Below, piece after piece: positions 7,656 through 17,282 of a stretch of DNA of 48,639 bases. The DNA is taken from assembly GCF_003049505.1 (NCBI RefSeq), contig NZ_PYWN01000062.1:1-48639 (forward strand), in the 5' to 3' direction. Below the pieces are notes generated by a model. The model was not told where the DNA came from. It did no database searches and saw only the letters and a program-made list of their open reading frames with translations. Within the stretch, counting starts at the first letter, position 1; each line of letters opens with the position of its first letter. Made by a program: the position numbers and the translations under genes. The stretch is from Metasolibacillus meyeri (GTDB taxonomy: Bacteria; Bacillota; Bacilli; Bacillales_A; Planococcaceae).

Positions 7656-8194
7656 TAAAATTCAAGCCCCTTTACAGCAGGTATGCCTTCCTCATAATAA
7701 TGCTTTGTCGGTGCAATCGTTGACACTAAATCCGCCAGTGCTTCAATTGAAGGATGTGCGCTTCTACCTGTAATGACAACATGCATATGTGCTGGACGAT
7801 TACGCAATGCCTCTAACACTTCACTAAGTGGTAGTACATCGTCCACTGGAAATTTTGTAATGGCTAATGCGTTATTTAATTCATCCAATACGAGCAAATC
7901 AAGCGACTCATCTTTTAATGCTTGCTTTGTTTTCAGCCAAGCATTTTTCAAGGCAACGCGGTGCTCCTCAGGTGTTTTTGTCCATGTAAAGCCAATACCA
8001 AGCTGCTCTGTTTCTACACCGAGCTTACGAAGGGCGATTTGCTCTCCATATGTTCTTTCTGGTGATTTAATAAACTGCATAAAGCGTACATTGAGCCCTC
8101 GTCCAATCGCTCTTAGTGTTACACCTAGAGAAGCCGTTGTTTTTCCTTTGCCATCACCTGTGTAGACAAGCAGTAATCCTTTTTTCGCTGCCAT
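7655..8194 (-). CDS. cobO: Cob(I)yrinic acid a,c-diamide adenosyltransferase CobO/BtuR
   Basis: The 179-residue CobA/CobO/BtuR-type adenosyltransferase transfers the 5'-deoxyadenosyl group of ATP to cob(I)alamin or its precursors. The P-loop is VYTGDGKGKTTASLG near the N-terminus; LLVLDELNNAL and HVVITGRSAHPSI follow, as in the family. The start is the ATG at 8194 with AAGGGGGG just upstream; an in-frame TTG at 8212 lies inside the repeat hairpin and is rejected. Copy 2 of the dispersed repeat ends immediately before the ribosome binding site, so this gene and cobQ may have their own leader or processed transcript. Confidence 0.95.
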   Translation of the reverse strand: MAAKKGLLLVYTGDGKGKTTASLGVTLRAIGRGLNVRFMQFIKSPERTYGEQIALRKLGVETEQLGIGFTWTKTPEEHRVALKNAWLKTKQALKDESLDLLVLDELNNALAITKFPVDDVLPLSEVLEALRNRPAHMHVVITGRSAHPSIEALADLVSTIAPTKHYYEEGIPAVKGLEF

Positions 8195-8210
8195 GCGATC
8201 CCCCCTTATC

Positions 8211-8402
8211 AATTACGCCTCGGCGTAATTGTGTCCAGATTTTTTCAAGCTTGCTTGAAAACTCCGCTTCAAAATCTGTGACATCCGCCGGAGGCTTTAT
8301 CATGATTCAGTAGGTGTCCCGCTACTGAATGAATGGTAATGTAAATATTCATCGCACTATCTGTAGAGATAGGCGTCTCCTACTAAATACTGAATCATGA
8401 TA
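8211..8402. repeat. Dispersed structured repeat, copy 2 (between nitroreductase and cobO)
   Basis: Hairpin 1 AATTACGCC-TC-GGCGTAATT (8211-8230) is perfect. TGTCCAGATTTT pairs with AAAATCTGTGACA; the inner segment holds a CAAGCTTG palindrome; GCC-GGA-GGC and a TTCAGTAG...CTACTGAA hairpin follow. An outer perfect 15-bp inverted repeat joins 8298-8312 to 8388-8402, the latter covering the last codons of the nitroreductase gene. The stretch contains no gene. Confidence 0.75.
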
Positions 8403-8958
8403 GCCATGTTGTTTTTTCTGTATAGCTCGTGCGCTTTTTCTCCGTTTCTTTCTCTTCTGCTGGATAGCCAAGGAAAATCGTACCGACAACTTGTTGGTTT
8501 GCAGGTGCTTGAATAAATTGATGCATTGCTGGATCATGCACAAGCCCTACACCACGTGTACGCCATACGAAGCCTAAGCCAAGCTCCTCCGCTACAAGCC
8601 ACATCGACATAATCGCTGTGCTGACAGCGAATACATTATCTTTCGTTGCATCTGCATCTCCCTCCACGATATCAGATGTTACTACGATGACAACGGGTGT
8701 TGTTTGCACAACCTTTAACGAGCTTTCCACTAAATTAGGTTTTGTCGGAAAACGCTCTACTAAATAGTCGTGGGCCAGCGTTTCATAATTTGCCAGTGCT
8801 TGTCCTTGCAACACATAAAAATGCCAAGGTTCACGCATGCGGTCATTTGGCGAAAATGTTGCTGCCTCTAATAAACGTTCGATTTTTTCTCGTTCGACAG
8901 GCTGTGTTGTATAATTGCGCACCGCACGTCGATTTTTTAATGCTTCAAAAATAGTCAT
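8395..8958 (-). CDS. Nitroreductase-family flavoprotein in the cobalamin operon (CbiY-like position)
   Basis: A 187-residue FMN-dependent nitroreductase-fold protein: IFEALKNRRAVRNY (FMN phosphate-binding Arg residues), SPNDRMREPWHFYVL and GLGFVWRTRGVG near the C-terminus. The ATG at 8958 is chosen because it overlaps the cobA stop (ATGA) and follows AAGGGAGG. In B. megaterium a gene called cbiY occupies the same place between cysGA and btuR, so this may be its counterpart. The BluB dimethylbenzimidazole synthase is a relative, but BluB-specific motifs are not evident and the closer match is the short YdjA type. A redox role, such as reducing Co(II) corrinoid before adenosylation by CobO, is plausible but unproved. 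Its last codons lie in an inverted-repeat arm of repeat copy 2. Confidence 0.8.
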   Translation of the reverse strand: MTIFEALKNRRAVRNYTTQPVEREKIERLLEAATFSPNDRMREPWHFYVLQGQALANYETLAHDYLVERFPTKPNLVESSLKVVQTTPVVIVVTSDIVEGDADATKDNVFAVSTAIMSMWLVAEELGLGFVWRTRGVGLVHDPAMHQFIQAPANQQVVGTIFLGYPAEEKETEKKRTSYTEKTTWLS

Positions 8959-9719
8959 TGCTGTTCCTCCCTTACACGCTCTTGAAACCAAGCGACTTGT
9001 TCACGAACTTGGACAACCTCTCCAACTAAAATCATCGATGGATTGCGGTAGCCATGCTCTTGGATATCTTGTGTAATCGTTTCTAATGTCCCGATTAATG
9101 TCCGTTGCTCCTCTGTCGTTCCCCATTCAATCACCGCAACAGGTGTTGACGGCTTGCGACCATGTGCCATTAATTGCTTTGTAATATGGGCGATATTGCC
9201 AACGCTCATATAAAAGGCAACGGTATCAATATGTACAAGGGATGCCCAATGTAAAAAGTCATTGCCCTTTTCTGCACGACCATGCCCCGTCACAATCGCA
9301 AAGCTTGCGGCATGATCACGATGTGTGACAGGGATGCCCGCATAGGCAGGTGCAGCAATTCCCGCTGTTATCCCTGGCACAACTTCATATGGAATATTGG
9401 CGTCTTTTAAAACAGCTGCTTCCTCTGCACCACGCCCAAAAACAAATGGGTCACCGCCCTTTAAACGTACGACAGTTTTACCCGCCTGTGCTTCTCGCAC
9501 AAGCAATTCATGAATTTGCTCCTGAATTAAGCCATGATTTCCTGGGCTTTTACCACAAAAAATAAGTTCTGCCTCTGGCTTGGCATGTGATAGCAACTCC
9601 TGATTGACAAGGCGGTCATAGGCAATGACATCTGCCTGCTGAATGCATTGTAAGCCATATACCGTAATTAATTTTGGATCACCAGGCCCTGCACCGACTA
9701 AAAATACTTTTCCGTTCAT
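8955..9719 (-). CDS. cobA: Uroporphyrinogen-III C-methyltransferase (SUMT)
   Basis: A 254-residue tetrapyrrole methylase that uses two SAM to convert uroporphyrinogen III to precorrin-2, the entry to siroheme and cobalamin. Markers are VGAGPGDPKLITVYGL at the start, YDRLVNQELL, VRLKGGDPFVFGRGAEE and VVPGITAGIAAPAYAGIPVTHR, the classical SUMT signatures. Length fits stand-alone SUMT rather than CysG. ATGA overlaps link it with sirC upstream and the nitroreductase downstream. Confidence 0.96.
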   Translation of the reverse strand: MNGKVFLVGAGPGDPKLITVYGLQCIQQADVIAYDRLVNQELLSHAKPEAELIFCGKSPGNHGLIQEQIHELLVREAQAGKTVVRLKGGDPFVFGRGAEEAAVLKDANIPYEVVPGITAGIAAPAYAGIPVTHRDHAASFAIVTGHGRAEKGNDFLHWASLVHIDTVAFYMSVGNIAHITKQLMAHGRKPSTPVAVIEWGTTEEQRTLIGTLETITQDIQEHGYRNPSMILVGEVVQVREQVAWFQERVREEQQ

Positions 9720-10354
9720 GTCGATTGTTCTCCGTTTAGTAAATTTTGCAAAAAAGCTTCACATTGTTGTACATCACCTTGCTGAAGCCAGTCAAAAACT
9801 TCAGGGCGCAATGTTTGCTGCAATGCTTTGCGCTTAGCGGCTTTGTCCGTCAATGTTGCATTAATTTGCTGGCGACAATGCTTTAAAAAAGCAATATACT
9901 GTGCGTAACTTTCATCAAACTGCTCCTCTAGCTCCGCTTTCAACTTGCGTGTATAGCCTGGGCTTGCACCTGATGTTGAAACAGCGAGTATCAATTCGCC
10001 TCGTCTAACAACCGCTGGGTTAATAAAATCCACACGCCCCTTCATATCTGCACGTGAAAATTGCTGCCAGTGTTGTGTTGCTTCCTCTACCGCATCATTG
10101 ACTGCCTCGCTATTTGTCGTCGCAAAAACTAAAACAGCATCATCGACATCATGCGGTGCAAATTGTTTTTCATGCCAAATGGCACGCCCTTCCTGTACAT
10201 AGGAAGCCAGCTCTGCTATTAAATCAGGGCTAATAATATGAATGTTCGCCTTTGTTGGCAGTAGCGCACGCACCTTTTGTGCCGCCACATTGCCACCACC
10301 TACAACAACAACTTTTTTGTAATCAATGTTTAATAATGCTGGAAAATATGTCAT
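9716..10354 (-). CDS. sirC: Precorrin-2 dehydrogenase (SirC/Met8-like)
   Basis: The 212-residue protein has an N-terminal NAD-binding Rossmann motif VVVVGGGNVAAQKVRALL, then VFATTNSEAVNDAV and AVSTSGASPGYTRKLKAELEE, as in the CysG-B/Met8/SirC family. It should oxidise precorrin-2 to sirohydrochlorin with NAD+. As CbiX is present for chelation, dehydrogenase-only activity (SirC type) is likely, but ferrochelatase activity cannot be excluded. Its start overlaps the cbiA stop as ATGA. Confidence 0.92.
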   Translation of the reverse strand: MTYFPALLNIDYKKVVVVGGGNVAAQKVRALLPTKANIHIISPDLIAELASYVQEGRAIWHEKQFAPHDVDDAVLVFATTNSEAVNDAVEEATQHWQQFSRADMKGRVDFINPAVVRRGELILAVSTSGASPGYTRKLKAELEEQFDESYAQYIAFLKHCRQQINATLTDKAAKRKALQQTLRPEVFDWLQQGDVQQCEAFLQNLLNGEQST

Positions 10355-11709
10355 GCTTTCACCTTCTTACATGCTTCAAGCCATTGCTCAACAAGCGCTG
10401 GATTCGAAGCGAAATGGAAATGCGTATAGCCTGCTACTAAATTGCCTGTCGTGTAGCCCTCTTCCTTTTGCCCAAAGCGCCCTTTTGTCTTATAGGCAGG
10501 ACAATCATGTTGCCCCTCATATACGGAGTAATGAAATTCATGTCCCTTCGCTTGGTCTTCTTGACGAATAAGGAAATTGTCCGTTGCCCCTGTAATTTCA
10601 CGATAGCCAAGTGCAGCTAGCTTTGTTTGCATTTTGACTTCACCAGGAATGATGCCTAACATTGGATAACAAGCCCCTGCTGTTGTTGTAATGGCTTCAG
10701 TCAAATACATAAAACCGCCGCATTCAGCTAATGTTGGCACACCACGTGCAATCGTCTCTTGAACTGATTTTTTCGTTGCTGTGCATTGTTCAAGCTGTGC
10801 AGCAAACTCTTCGGGGAAGCCCCCACCTAGATACAGCCCATCTGCCTCACTGGGCACAGGTTCATTGCGAAGCGGTGAAAAATACGCAATTTCGGCTCCC
10901 TTAGCCCTTAGTAATTCTAAATTTTCTTCATAGTAAAAATTAAACGCCGCATCCTTCGCCACAGCAATCGTCACATGTTGTGCAGGTTCTGGTTCAAATA
11001 AACGACTTGTTTCCTCAAGTTGAGGTGCTTCCGTTAAAGCAAGTAAACGCTCTACATCAACCGTTTCCGCAATCAGTTCACCTAAATGCTCAAAAAATGT
11101 CGTTAATTCTCCACGTTCAACCGCAGGAACTAAGCCTAGATGTCTGCTTGGCATAGAAAGTGTCGCGTCTTTTTTTAAATAGCCAATCACAGGGATTTGG
11201 CATTCTTGCTCAATCGCCGCTTTGACTAGCTCAAAATGGCTGACACTGCCAACTTGATTGACGATGACTGCGACAATATTTGGCGCTGTCGATAATGTTT
11301 GAAAGCCTTTGACAACAGCGGCCACACTTCTTGCCATGCTCGCGGCATTGACAATTAACACAACAGGTGACTGAGTAATGACACTGATTTCTGCCGTTGA
11401 GCCTGCATCATTTAGTGGACTTTTACCATCATAAAAGCCCATGACGCCTTCAATCACAGCGACATCTGCTCCACGACTTGCACGGCTGACAATCGTCGTT
11501 ACTGTGTCATGTGTCAGCATCCAGCTATCGATATTGCGTGAAATACGTCCTGTGACAGCACTATGATAGGTTGGATCAATATAATCTGGTCCACATTTAA
11601 AGCCTTGTACAACCAGCCCTTTATTTTTTAATGCTTGCATCAAGCCGATTGTAAATGTCGTTTTGCCGACACCACTTCCTGTGCCTGCAATAACAAAACG
11701 CTTTGTCAT
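10351..11709 (-). CDS. cbiA: Cobyrinate a,c-diamide synthase CbiA
   Basis: This 452-residue ATP- and glutamine-dependent enzyme amidates carboxylates a and c of cobyrinic acid. The P-loop is VIAGTGSGVGKTTFTIGLM, followed by GFKCGPDYIDPTYH and IEGVMGFYDGK. The C-terminal glutaminase domain has Cys in LAECGGFMYL near residue 335 and a C-terminal YTHFHF His. Length and domain order are normal. It starts 11 bases after cbiG and overlaps sirC. Confidence 0.96.
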   Translation of the reverse strand: MTKRFVIAGTGSGVGKTTFTIGLMQALKNKGLVVQGFKCGPDYIDPTYHSAVTGRISRNIDSWMLTHDTVTTIVSRASRGADVAVIEGVMGFYDGKSPLNDAGSTAEISVITQSPVVLIVNAASMARSVAAVVKGFQTLSTAPNIVAVIVNQVGSVSHFELVKAAIEQECQIPVIGYLKKDATLSMPSRHLGLVPAVERGELTTFFEHLGELIAETVDVERLLALTEAPQLEETSRLFEPEPAQHVTIAVAKDAAFNFYYEENLELLRAKGAEIAYFSPLRNEPVPSEADGLYLGGGFPEEFAAQLEQCTATKKSVQETIARGVPTLAECGGFMYLTEAITTTAGACYPMLGIIPGEVKMQTKLAALGYREITGATDNFLIRQEDQAKGHEFHYSVYEGQHDCPAYKTKGRFGQKEEGYTTGNLVAGYTHFHFASNPALVEQWLEACKKVKA

Positions 11710-11720
11710 ATACTCACCTC

Positions 11721-12842
11721 CTAAAATGTTAAACGTGCAACAGAAATCGTCGCATTGCCGCTTTTCTTTTTCGGTAATAACAAATCTGTCGTTTTCGCAT
11801 AACGCATGGCAGCAGGCTCACTCACACCATACGCTCCTGTAAATTTAAATACCGTTTCAGACGGGTTCGGTAATGGCATTTCATTTAATTGTTCTGGTGT
11901 GTACGTAATAAATTCCCAACCGTATTTATTCGTGATTTGTTGGAAGCATACTTCATCTTGTTTAATCGAAATCGTGCACAATGCTTTGACACTTTTTTTC
12001 GATAACTGAAGCTCCTGCAATGTTTCATCAATCACTGCCTCGATTTCCTCTAACGAAGTTCCTCGATTACAGCCCATGCCAAGCACAATTGATTTCGGGC
12101 GGTAGACAACACCGTTTTCAAGTAAGACCGATTCACTCTCTGTTAACAGGCGATCTGTAATAATTAATGCCGCCTGTGGTTGCACCTCGATTGCTTGTTG
12201 TATAGACGGATAGACGACTATGCTTGGTGGCATTGATGTATCATGCATCCACCAATTTTTCTCGCCCGTTTCTTGAATAATCGCCACATGCTCCTCATTG
12301 ACAACAGAGGCGCTGACAGGTGTTAATTTATCCTCAGCATCCCAGCGCCAGCCGAAGCGTGCACCGAATAAATCGACAGGAATCGTTTTTTGTACATCGG
12401 AGGCAGTAGTAATAATCGCCCGTGCTTGCATTGCCTCTGCGACCTCATGCGTTAAAGCATTTGCTCCACCTAAATGCCCCGAAAGCACGCTAATGACATT
12501 TTCCCCTTTATCATCGACAACAACAACGGCTGGATCTGTCTTTTTATCAACTAAAATCGGCGCAATCATTCGTACAACAGCACCCAATGAAATAATCAAA
12601 ATTAAGCCTTTATATTGCTTGAACAACGCAGGCAATAGGAGACGCACTGTTCCAGTAAATAGCTGGATGCCTCTGTCTTGCTCATCGCCTTGCTCAAATT
12701 TCGCCATATAATATAAATCAACCTGTGGAAACTTTTGCTGTAAGTCGCGTGCCATCGCCACACCATGCTTTGTAATCGCCACAAGTGCATAGGGCTTGCG
12801 CACCTCAATTTCAGGAATAACCCCTTCCTGTAGCTCAATCAT
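11721..12842 (-). CDS. cbiG: Cobalt-precorrin-5A hydrolase CbiG
   Basis: The 373-residue enzyme opens the delta-lactone of cobalt-precorrin-5A and releases acetaldehyde (C2 unit). The N-terminal domain has IISLGAVVRMIAPILVDKKT and VISVLSGHLGGANALT; the C-terminal CobE/GbiG domain has VLGMGCNRGTSLEEIE and FKFTGAYGVSEPAAM. The start overlaps the cbiF end by eight bases, so translation is probably coupled. Confidence 0.95.
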   Translation of the reverse strand: MIELQEGVIPEIEVRKPYALVAITKHGVAMARDLQQKFPQVDLYYMAKFEQGDEQDRGIQLFTGTVRLLLPALFKQYKGLILIISLGAVVRMIAPILVDKKTDPAVVVVDDKGENVISVLSGHLGGANALTHEVAEAMQARAIITTASDVQKTIPVDLFGARFGWRWDAEDKLTPVSASVVNEEHVAIIQETGEKNWWMHDTSMPPSIVVYPSIQQAIEVQPQAALIITDRLLTESESVLLENGVVYRPKSIVLGMGCNRGTSLEEIEAVIDETLQELQLSKKSVKALCTISIKQDEVCFQQITNKYGWEFITYTPEQLNEMPLPNPSETVFKFTGAYGVSEPAAMRYAKTTDLLLPKKKSGNATISVARLTF

Positions 12843-13617
12843 CTGCTTTCACACCTTTTCTAAAGCCATGTGTAAACGTCGCATCATATAATTTCGAGCG
12901 GTATTCTTTATCATGAATTGCTGGGTCCAAAGCCCACCCTGCTAAAATCATGGCATGCTTGCGGATGCCGTTTGTGCGCATTGCTTCATCTAGCTCGACT
13001 AAGGTTGTACGAACAATTTTCTGGTCTGGCCATGTCGCGCGCTGGACAACCGCTACTGGTGTATCATCTGCCCATCCTGCTTCCTGCAACTCCTTGACAA
13101 TTTTCTTCGTTAAGGTCGCACTTAAAAATAAAGCAATTGTGCAGTGATGGCTTGCTAATAAACGTAATTTTTCGAATTCTGGTACAGGTGTACGCCCTTC
13201 AGCACGCGTTAAAATCAATGTTTGCGTTAAATCTGGAATCGTCAGCTCTGCACCAACAGCCGCAGCAGAAGCAAACACCGAGCTTACCCCTGGAATGACC
13301 TCATAATCAATACCACGTGCCTTTAATAATGCCACTTGCTCCATCGTTGCTCCATACATCGCAGGGTCGCCCGTATGCATACGCACAACCTTTTTCCCAG
13401 CTAAAATATGCGATGCCATGACCTCGACCATTTCTTCTAAATGCATGCCTGCTGTGCGAATCACTTCAGCATCTGGCTTTGCTTTCGCAATCAGCTCATC
13501 ATTTACTAGGGAATCTGTATACATCACGACATCAGCCGTTTGCAAATGCTGTAACCCTTTGACCGTAATTAAATCAGGGTCGCCAGGGCCAGCTCCGATA
13601 ATCCATATTTTTTTCAT
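12835..13617 (-). CDS. cbiF: Cobalt-precorrin-4 C11-methyltransferase CbiF
   Basis: A 260-residue SAM-dependent methylase: IIGAGPGDPDLITVKGLQ, YTDSLVNDELI, VRMHTGDPAMYGATMEQ and VIPGVSSVFASAA, as in CbiF. It methylates C11 of the corrin ring. The open frame extends to 13683, but the ATG at 13617 overlaps the cbiL stop by one base (TAATG) and gives the canonical N-terminus MKKIWIIGAGPGDP. Confidence 0.95.
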   Translation of the reverse strand: MKKIWIIGAGPGDPDLITVKGLQHLQTADVVMYTDSLVNDELIAKAKPDAEVIRTAGMHLEEMVEVMASHILAGKKVVRMHTGDPAMYGATMEQVALLKARGIDYEVIPGVSSVFASAAAVGAELTIPDLTQTLILTRAEGRTPVPEFEKLRLLASHHCTIALFLSATLTKKIVKELQEAGWADDTPVAVVQRATWPDQKIVRTTLVELDEAMRTNGIRKHAMILAGWALDPAIHDKEYRSKLYDATFTHGFRKGVKADD

Positions 13618-14324
13618 TATTTGCGCACCACCATTAATGTTAAGTATTCTAAATCCACACCATCGAGTTGTTGCACATCCCAAATGACTTCCTCATCAGA
13701 AGTGACCTTTGTGACAACAGATGCTTTATCTAATAAGTTGAGCTCACGTAAAATCGACAACATTAAATCGATAACTTTTGCTACCTTAATGAAAATAATG
13801 GCATCGTGCTCAACAATGGCTTTTTTCATCGCCTCATAATCATCGTGTGCTGGAATAATCGCTACATGATCGTCGCCATCTGCAAGCGCTATACCTAAGC
13901 GAGATGCTGCTCCGTTTAACGAAGAAATCCCTGGTACAACTTGAATATCTACATCCGGATGCTTGTCCTGCATTAAATGCATCATATGAATAAACGTGCT
14001 ATACAACAGTGGATCGCCTTCCGTTACAAACGCAACATCCTTGCCCTGTTGTAATTGTTCATAGACAAGCTCGACTGATTTTGTCCATTCACGCTCTAAT
14101 ATCGCCTCGTCCTTCGTCATTGGAAAAACAAGCCCCAGCATCTCTTTTTCAGCAGGATTAATATAAACATCGACAATGCGATGTGCATAGCTTTTGCTGC
14201 CTTTTAATTTTTTGGGATAGGCAATAACAGGCGATTCTTGAATTTTACGAAATGCCTTTACTGTAATAAGTTCTGGATCTCCAGGACCGACGCCTAAACC
14301 ATATAAAACACCTAGCTTTGTCAT
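13617..14324 (-). CDS. cbiL: Cobalt-factor II/precorrin-2 C20-methyltransferase CbiL
   Basis: A 235-residue tetrapyrrole methylase with YGLGVGPGDPELITVKAFR, PVIAYPKK and FVTEGDPLLYSTFIHM, followed by VVPGISSLNGAASRLG, the CbiL/CobI pattern. It methylates C20 of cobalt-sirohydrochlorin. It begins one base past the cbiET stop and overlaps cbiF. Confidence 0.95.
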   Translation of the reverse strand: MTKLGVLYGLGVGPGDPELITVKAFRKIQESPVIAYPKKLKGSKSYAHRIVDVYINPAEKEMLGLVFPMTKDEAILEREWTKSVELVYEQLQQGKDVAFVTEGDPLLYSTFIHMMHLMQDKHPDVDIQVVPGISSLNGAASRLGIALADGDDHVAIIPAHDDYEAMKKAIVEHDAIIFIKVAKVIDLMLSILRELNLLDKASVVTKVTSDEEVIWDVQQLDGVDLEYLTLMVVRK

Positions 14325-14325
14325 G

Positions 14326-15525
14326 TTAAACTCCTTTTCTCGCCGTCACAATATAAATTGGATTTAGCGGTACAAATCTTGTCATATTTAAAATGGGCTT
14401 ACTGCGTGATAGCTGTGCCTGTAAAATTTCAACTTGACAGCCATTCTGTTTCAACGCTGTAACCGCTTCATATAAATTTTCAATCGTGGCAATGTTCATC
14501 ACAAGGCGACCATCTGCTTTTAATTTCTCCACACAAAGAGCAAGTAACTCCTGCATCTCGCCACCTGAGCCACCGATGAAAATAGCGTCTGGGCTTGGAA
14601 AGTCTTCCAATCCTGCTGGCGCTTTACTATGTATCGCCGTAAAATCTACGCGGAATTTACGCTGGTTTTGCAGACAGTTTTCAAGATCGCCTTCATTTTT
14701 CTCCACCGCATAAATCGCACCTTCTCGTGCAATTTTCCCTGCCTCAATGGCAACAGAGCCTGTGCATGTGCCAATATCCCACATAATGCTTTTCTCATGT
14801 AAGGCAAGTGCTTGAATGCTTAATGTGCGAATTTCCTTTTTTGTAATTAAGCCCTTCTCTGGCTTGCGCTGTGCAAATTCCTCATCGTCAATGCCAAGCG
14901 TATATGTTTTTGGTGTCACTGTTTGGCGCAAAATGACCACATTTAACGGTGAAAAAGTTGCTGCTTCTAATTCATCCAGTGTGTAAAAGCCGTATTTTTC
15001 CGTTTCCCCACCTAGATTTTCCGCTACAAATGCCTCATACTCATGCATGCCAAATTCCTTTAAATAACAGGCAATAGCATTTGGGCTATTTTCCTCATCC
15101 GTTAACAGTGCGACTTTCGGTCTGCCATCTATCTTTTGCGCTAACCCTTTCATGGAGCGACCATGCACACTGACAATATATGCATCCTGCCAACTGTCCT
15201 TCATTTTTGAAAAAGCAAGCTGCACTGAACTCATATACGGATAAATTTCAAGCGGTAGCTTTTTCGCTAAATAGCTACCAATCCCGTAAAATAGCGGGTC
15301 ACCTGATGCCAAAATGACCACCTCACGCGTTTCACTTTGCAGGCGTGTGACAAGTGCAGATAAGCCACCTTTAATCACAACTTTCTCCGCTTGTACATCA
15401 GGGAAGAAGTCCAATACTCTTTCCCCACCAACAAGCACTTCACATGTTTCAATCCATTTTTTGTATTGCGGAAGCAATCCGTCGACGCTATCCCCGATAC
15501 CAATCATCTTCATTGACTGTGGCAA
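14326..15525 (-). CDS. cbiET: Cobalt-precorrin-6B/7 C5,C15-methyltransferase and C12-decarboxylase CbiET fusion
   Basis: A 399-residue fusion. Residues 1-195 are CbiE ([28 protein letters not shown]). Residues 215-399 are CbiT, a classical Rossmann methyltransferase ([33 protein letters not shown]). The fused form is also found in B. megaterium (CbiET) and in CobL. The start appears to be TTG at 15525: GGAGGG lies nine bases upstream, whereas the next ATG (15513) would be 21 bases from it. The gene begins inside the cbiD 3' end (38-base overlap). Confidence 0.93.
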   Translation of the reverse strand: MPQSMKMIGIGDSVDGLLPQYKKWIETCEVLVGGERVLDFFPDVQAEKVVIKGGLSALVTRLQSETREVVILASGDPLFYGIGSYLAKKLPLEIYPYMSSVQLAFSKMKDSWQDAYIVSVHGRSMKGLAQKIDGRPKVALLTDEENSPNAIACYLKEFGMHEYEAFVAENLGGETEKYGFYTLDELEAATFSPLNVVILRQTVTPKTYTLGIDDEEFAQRKPEKGLITKKEIRTLSIQALALHEKSIMWDIGTCTGSVAIEAGKIAREGAIYAVEKNEGDLENCLQNQRKFRVDFTAIHSKAPAGLEDFPSPDAIFIGGSGGEMQELLALCVEKLKADGRLVMNIATIENLYEAVTALKQNGCQVEILQAQLSRSKPILNMTRFVPLNPIYIVTARKGV

Positions 15526-16630
15526 TATTCTCAGCCCTCCCTAATAATTCACCCTTCATTGAATACAATGAGGTAGATAGCGTTAAGCCTCCTCTAATAT
15601 GGTCAAGTGAGGCATAGCAACAGCATTTACACATTTGATAAAAGAAGTCATGCAAACCACGCTCTAGCATCATATCGCCAACATGCGAGGCAGTATTGGC
15701 CTCTAGCACCTCTGCAAGCGTTGCCTCATCTGCCCCCGCTGCTTTTGCTAATTGTGCAAGAAATTCAAAATTAATCGGCGCACTTTTCGAATGCACCATC
15801 ATGACACCTTGTGCGACTTTTGAAAACTTCCCCATCATGCCAACAAGTGAGACACGTTCAATGCCAAGACGCTTGCAATGCTTTAAAGTAAAGCCGACAA
15901 AATCGCCCATCTCAATAAACGCTTCCTCTGGCAAATCGGGGTACTCTGCCATTCCATACTTCTCGCTGCGCCCACCAGTTGTAATCACAACATGCTTACA
16001 GCCAGCGGATTTTGCTACACTAATGGCCTGTACAATACTTGCCATATAGGCAGAAGTCGAAAACGGTACGACCGTTCCACGTGTCCCTAAAATAGAAATC
16101 CCACCAACAATACCAAGACGACCATTCAACGTTTTTTTGGCAATTTCCTCGCCATCTGGTACAGAAATAATCACTTCGACACCGCATGTAATCGAAAACT
16201 CCTGTATAAGTTCTTCGACAACGCCTATAATCATCTTACGCGGCACAGGATTAATGGCGGCAAGCCCTACATCAACAGGCAGCCCTGGTTTTGTCACACG
16301 ACCAACGCCGACGCCCCCATCTAAATGAATGCCTGGCTTTTCCACCAATCTGACTGTGCTCACAATGCGTGCCTTATGTGTTGCATCGGGGTCATCCCCT
16401 GCATCTTTAATCGTCTCACAGCGTACACTTTCTTGTTCAAACACACAGACATCCATTGTGAAGGTTGCATCTTTACCAACAGGCAAATGGATTGTCGCTG
16501 TTTCTTGCTCCTCTTTCGTTAACAAGGCGGTCAAGGCTGCTTTTGTCGCAGCCGTTGCACAAGCTCCTGTCGTATAGCCATGCCGCATTTCCTTCGGGTC
16601 TTTTTTAGGCTTTTCCATTCGCTCGTTCAT
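15488..16630 (-). CDS. cbiD: Cobalt-precorrin-5B C1-methyltransferase CbiD
   Basis: The 380-residue SAM-dependent methylase has the diagnostic N-terminal [18 protein letters not shown] and the [18 protein letters not shown] segment with [11 protein letters not shown] in the middle. It methylates C1 during the anaerobic pathway after ring contraction. Length is normal. It overlaps both neighbours; a second in-frame ATG lies at 16618, and no strong ribosome binding site decides between the two. Confidence 0.95.
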   Translation of the reverse strand: MNERMEKPKKDPKEMRHGYTTGACATAATKAALTALLTKEEQETATIHLPVGKDATFTMDVCVFEQESVRCETIKDAGDDPDATHKARIVSTVRLVEKPGIHLDGGVGVGRVTKPGLPVDVGLAAINPVPRKMIIGVVEELIQEFSITCGVEVIISVPDGEEIAKKTLNGRLGIVGGISILGTRGTVVPFSTSAYMASIVQAISVAKSAGCKHVVITTGGRSEKYGMAEYPDLPEEAFIEMGDFVGFTLKHCKRLGIERVSLVGMMGKFSKVAQGVMMVHSKSAPINFEFLAQLAKAAGADEATLAEVLEANTASHVGDMMLERGLHDFFYQMCKCCCYASLDHIRGGLTLSTSLYSMKGELLGRAENIATVNEDDWYRG

Positions 16631-17282
16631 CCGCTAAAATGGAGATCGCATTCAATGCCGCCACTGTGACTGTACTACCGCCTTTACGTCCGACATTTGT
16701 AATAAATGGAATTCCTTCTAATTTAGCAAGCTCCTCTTTGGATTCTGCCGCCGATACAAAGCCTACAGGCATCCCGATAATTAAATCAGGCTTCGCAATG
16801 CCTTCTTTAATAAGGCGAATTAATTCTAATAATGCGGTTGGCGCATTACCAATTGCATAAATGCCGCCTTCATTTTCACGCACTGCCTTTTGCATCGACA
16901 CAACCGCACGCGTTGTACTTTGTTCCTTCGCCTCTTTCCATACGTCTGGGTCTGCGATATAACAATGCAAATCGCCACCATGCTTTTGGAATCGCTTGCG
17001 ACCTGAACCACTCTCAATCATCTGCACATCTGCCACTACATGGCGTCCTGCTAAAATCGATTGAACACCCGCTTCAATCGCATCAGGTGTAAACATTACA
17101 CTACGTCCTAGCTCAAAATCCGCAGATGCATGGATAACGCGGCGTACAACCTTCCATTGGTCTTCTGAGAAATTGTGCTCACCCATTTCCTCGGCAATAA
17201 TCGAAAAGCTGTAATCATAAATTTTATCTGGGTCTACTGTTAATGGTGTAAAGTCTGTATTAAAGTTTTTATTTCCTGACAT
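16605..17282 (-). CDS. cbiC: Cobalt-precorrin-8 methylmutase CbiC
   Basis: The 225-residue CobH/CbiC enzyme moves the C11 methyl to C12, giving cobyrinic acid. Recognisable segments are RRVIHASADFELG with the catalytic His, AIGNAPTALLELIRLI, IGMPVGFVSAAESKEEL and TNVGRKGGSTVTVAALNAI. It overlaps cbiJ upstream by 14 bases and cbiD downstream by 26. Confidence 0.96.
   Translation of the reverse strand: MSGNKNFNTDFTPLTVDPDKIYDYSFSIIAEEMGEHNFSEDQWKVVRRVIHASADFELGRSVMFTPDAIEAGVQSILAGRHVVADVQMIESGSGRKRFQKHGGDLHCYIADPDVWKEAKEQSTTRAVVSMQKAVRENEGGIYAIGNAPTALLELIRLIKEGIAKPDLIIGMPVGFVSAAESKEELAKLEGIPFITNVGRKGGSTVTVAALNAISILADERANGKA

Noticed and set aside
8195-8212. TTG start for cobO at 8212
   Set aside because: It lies in the repeat hairpin and would place the AAGGGGGG ribosome binding site inside the coding region; the ATG at 8194 is better.
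8395-8958. BluB (5,6-dimethylbenzimidazole synthase)
   Set aside because: The protein is shorter than BluB and lacks recognisable BluB-specific motifs; it fits the short YdjA-type nitroreductases and the cbiY position better.
12298-12711. 137-residue plus-strand frame opposite cbiG
   Set aside because: It is the antisense of a clear CbiG gene and has low-complexity Thr/Ser composition.
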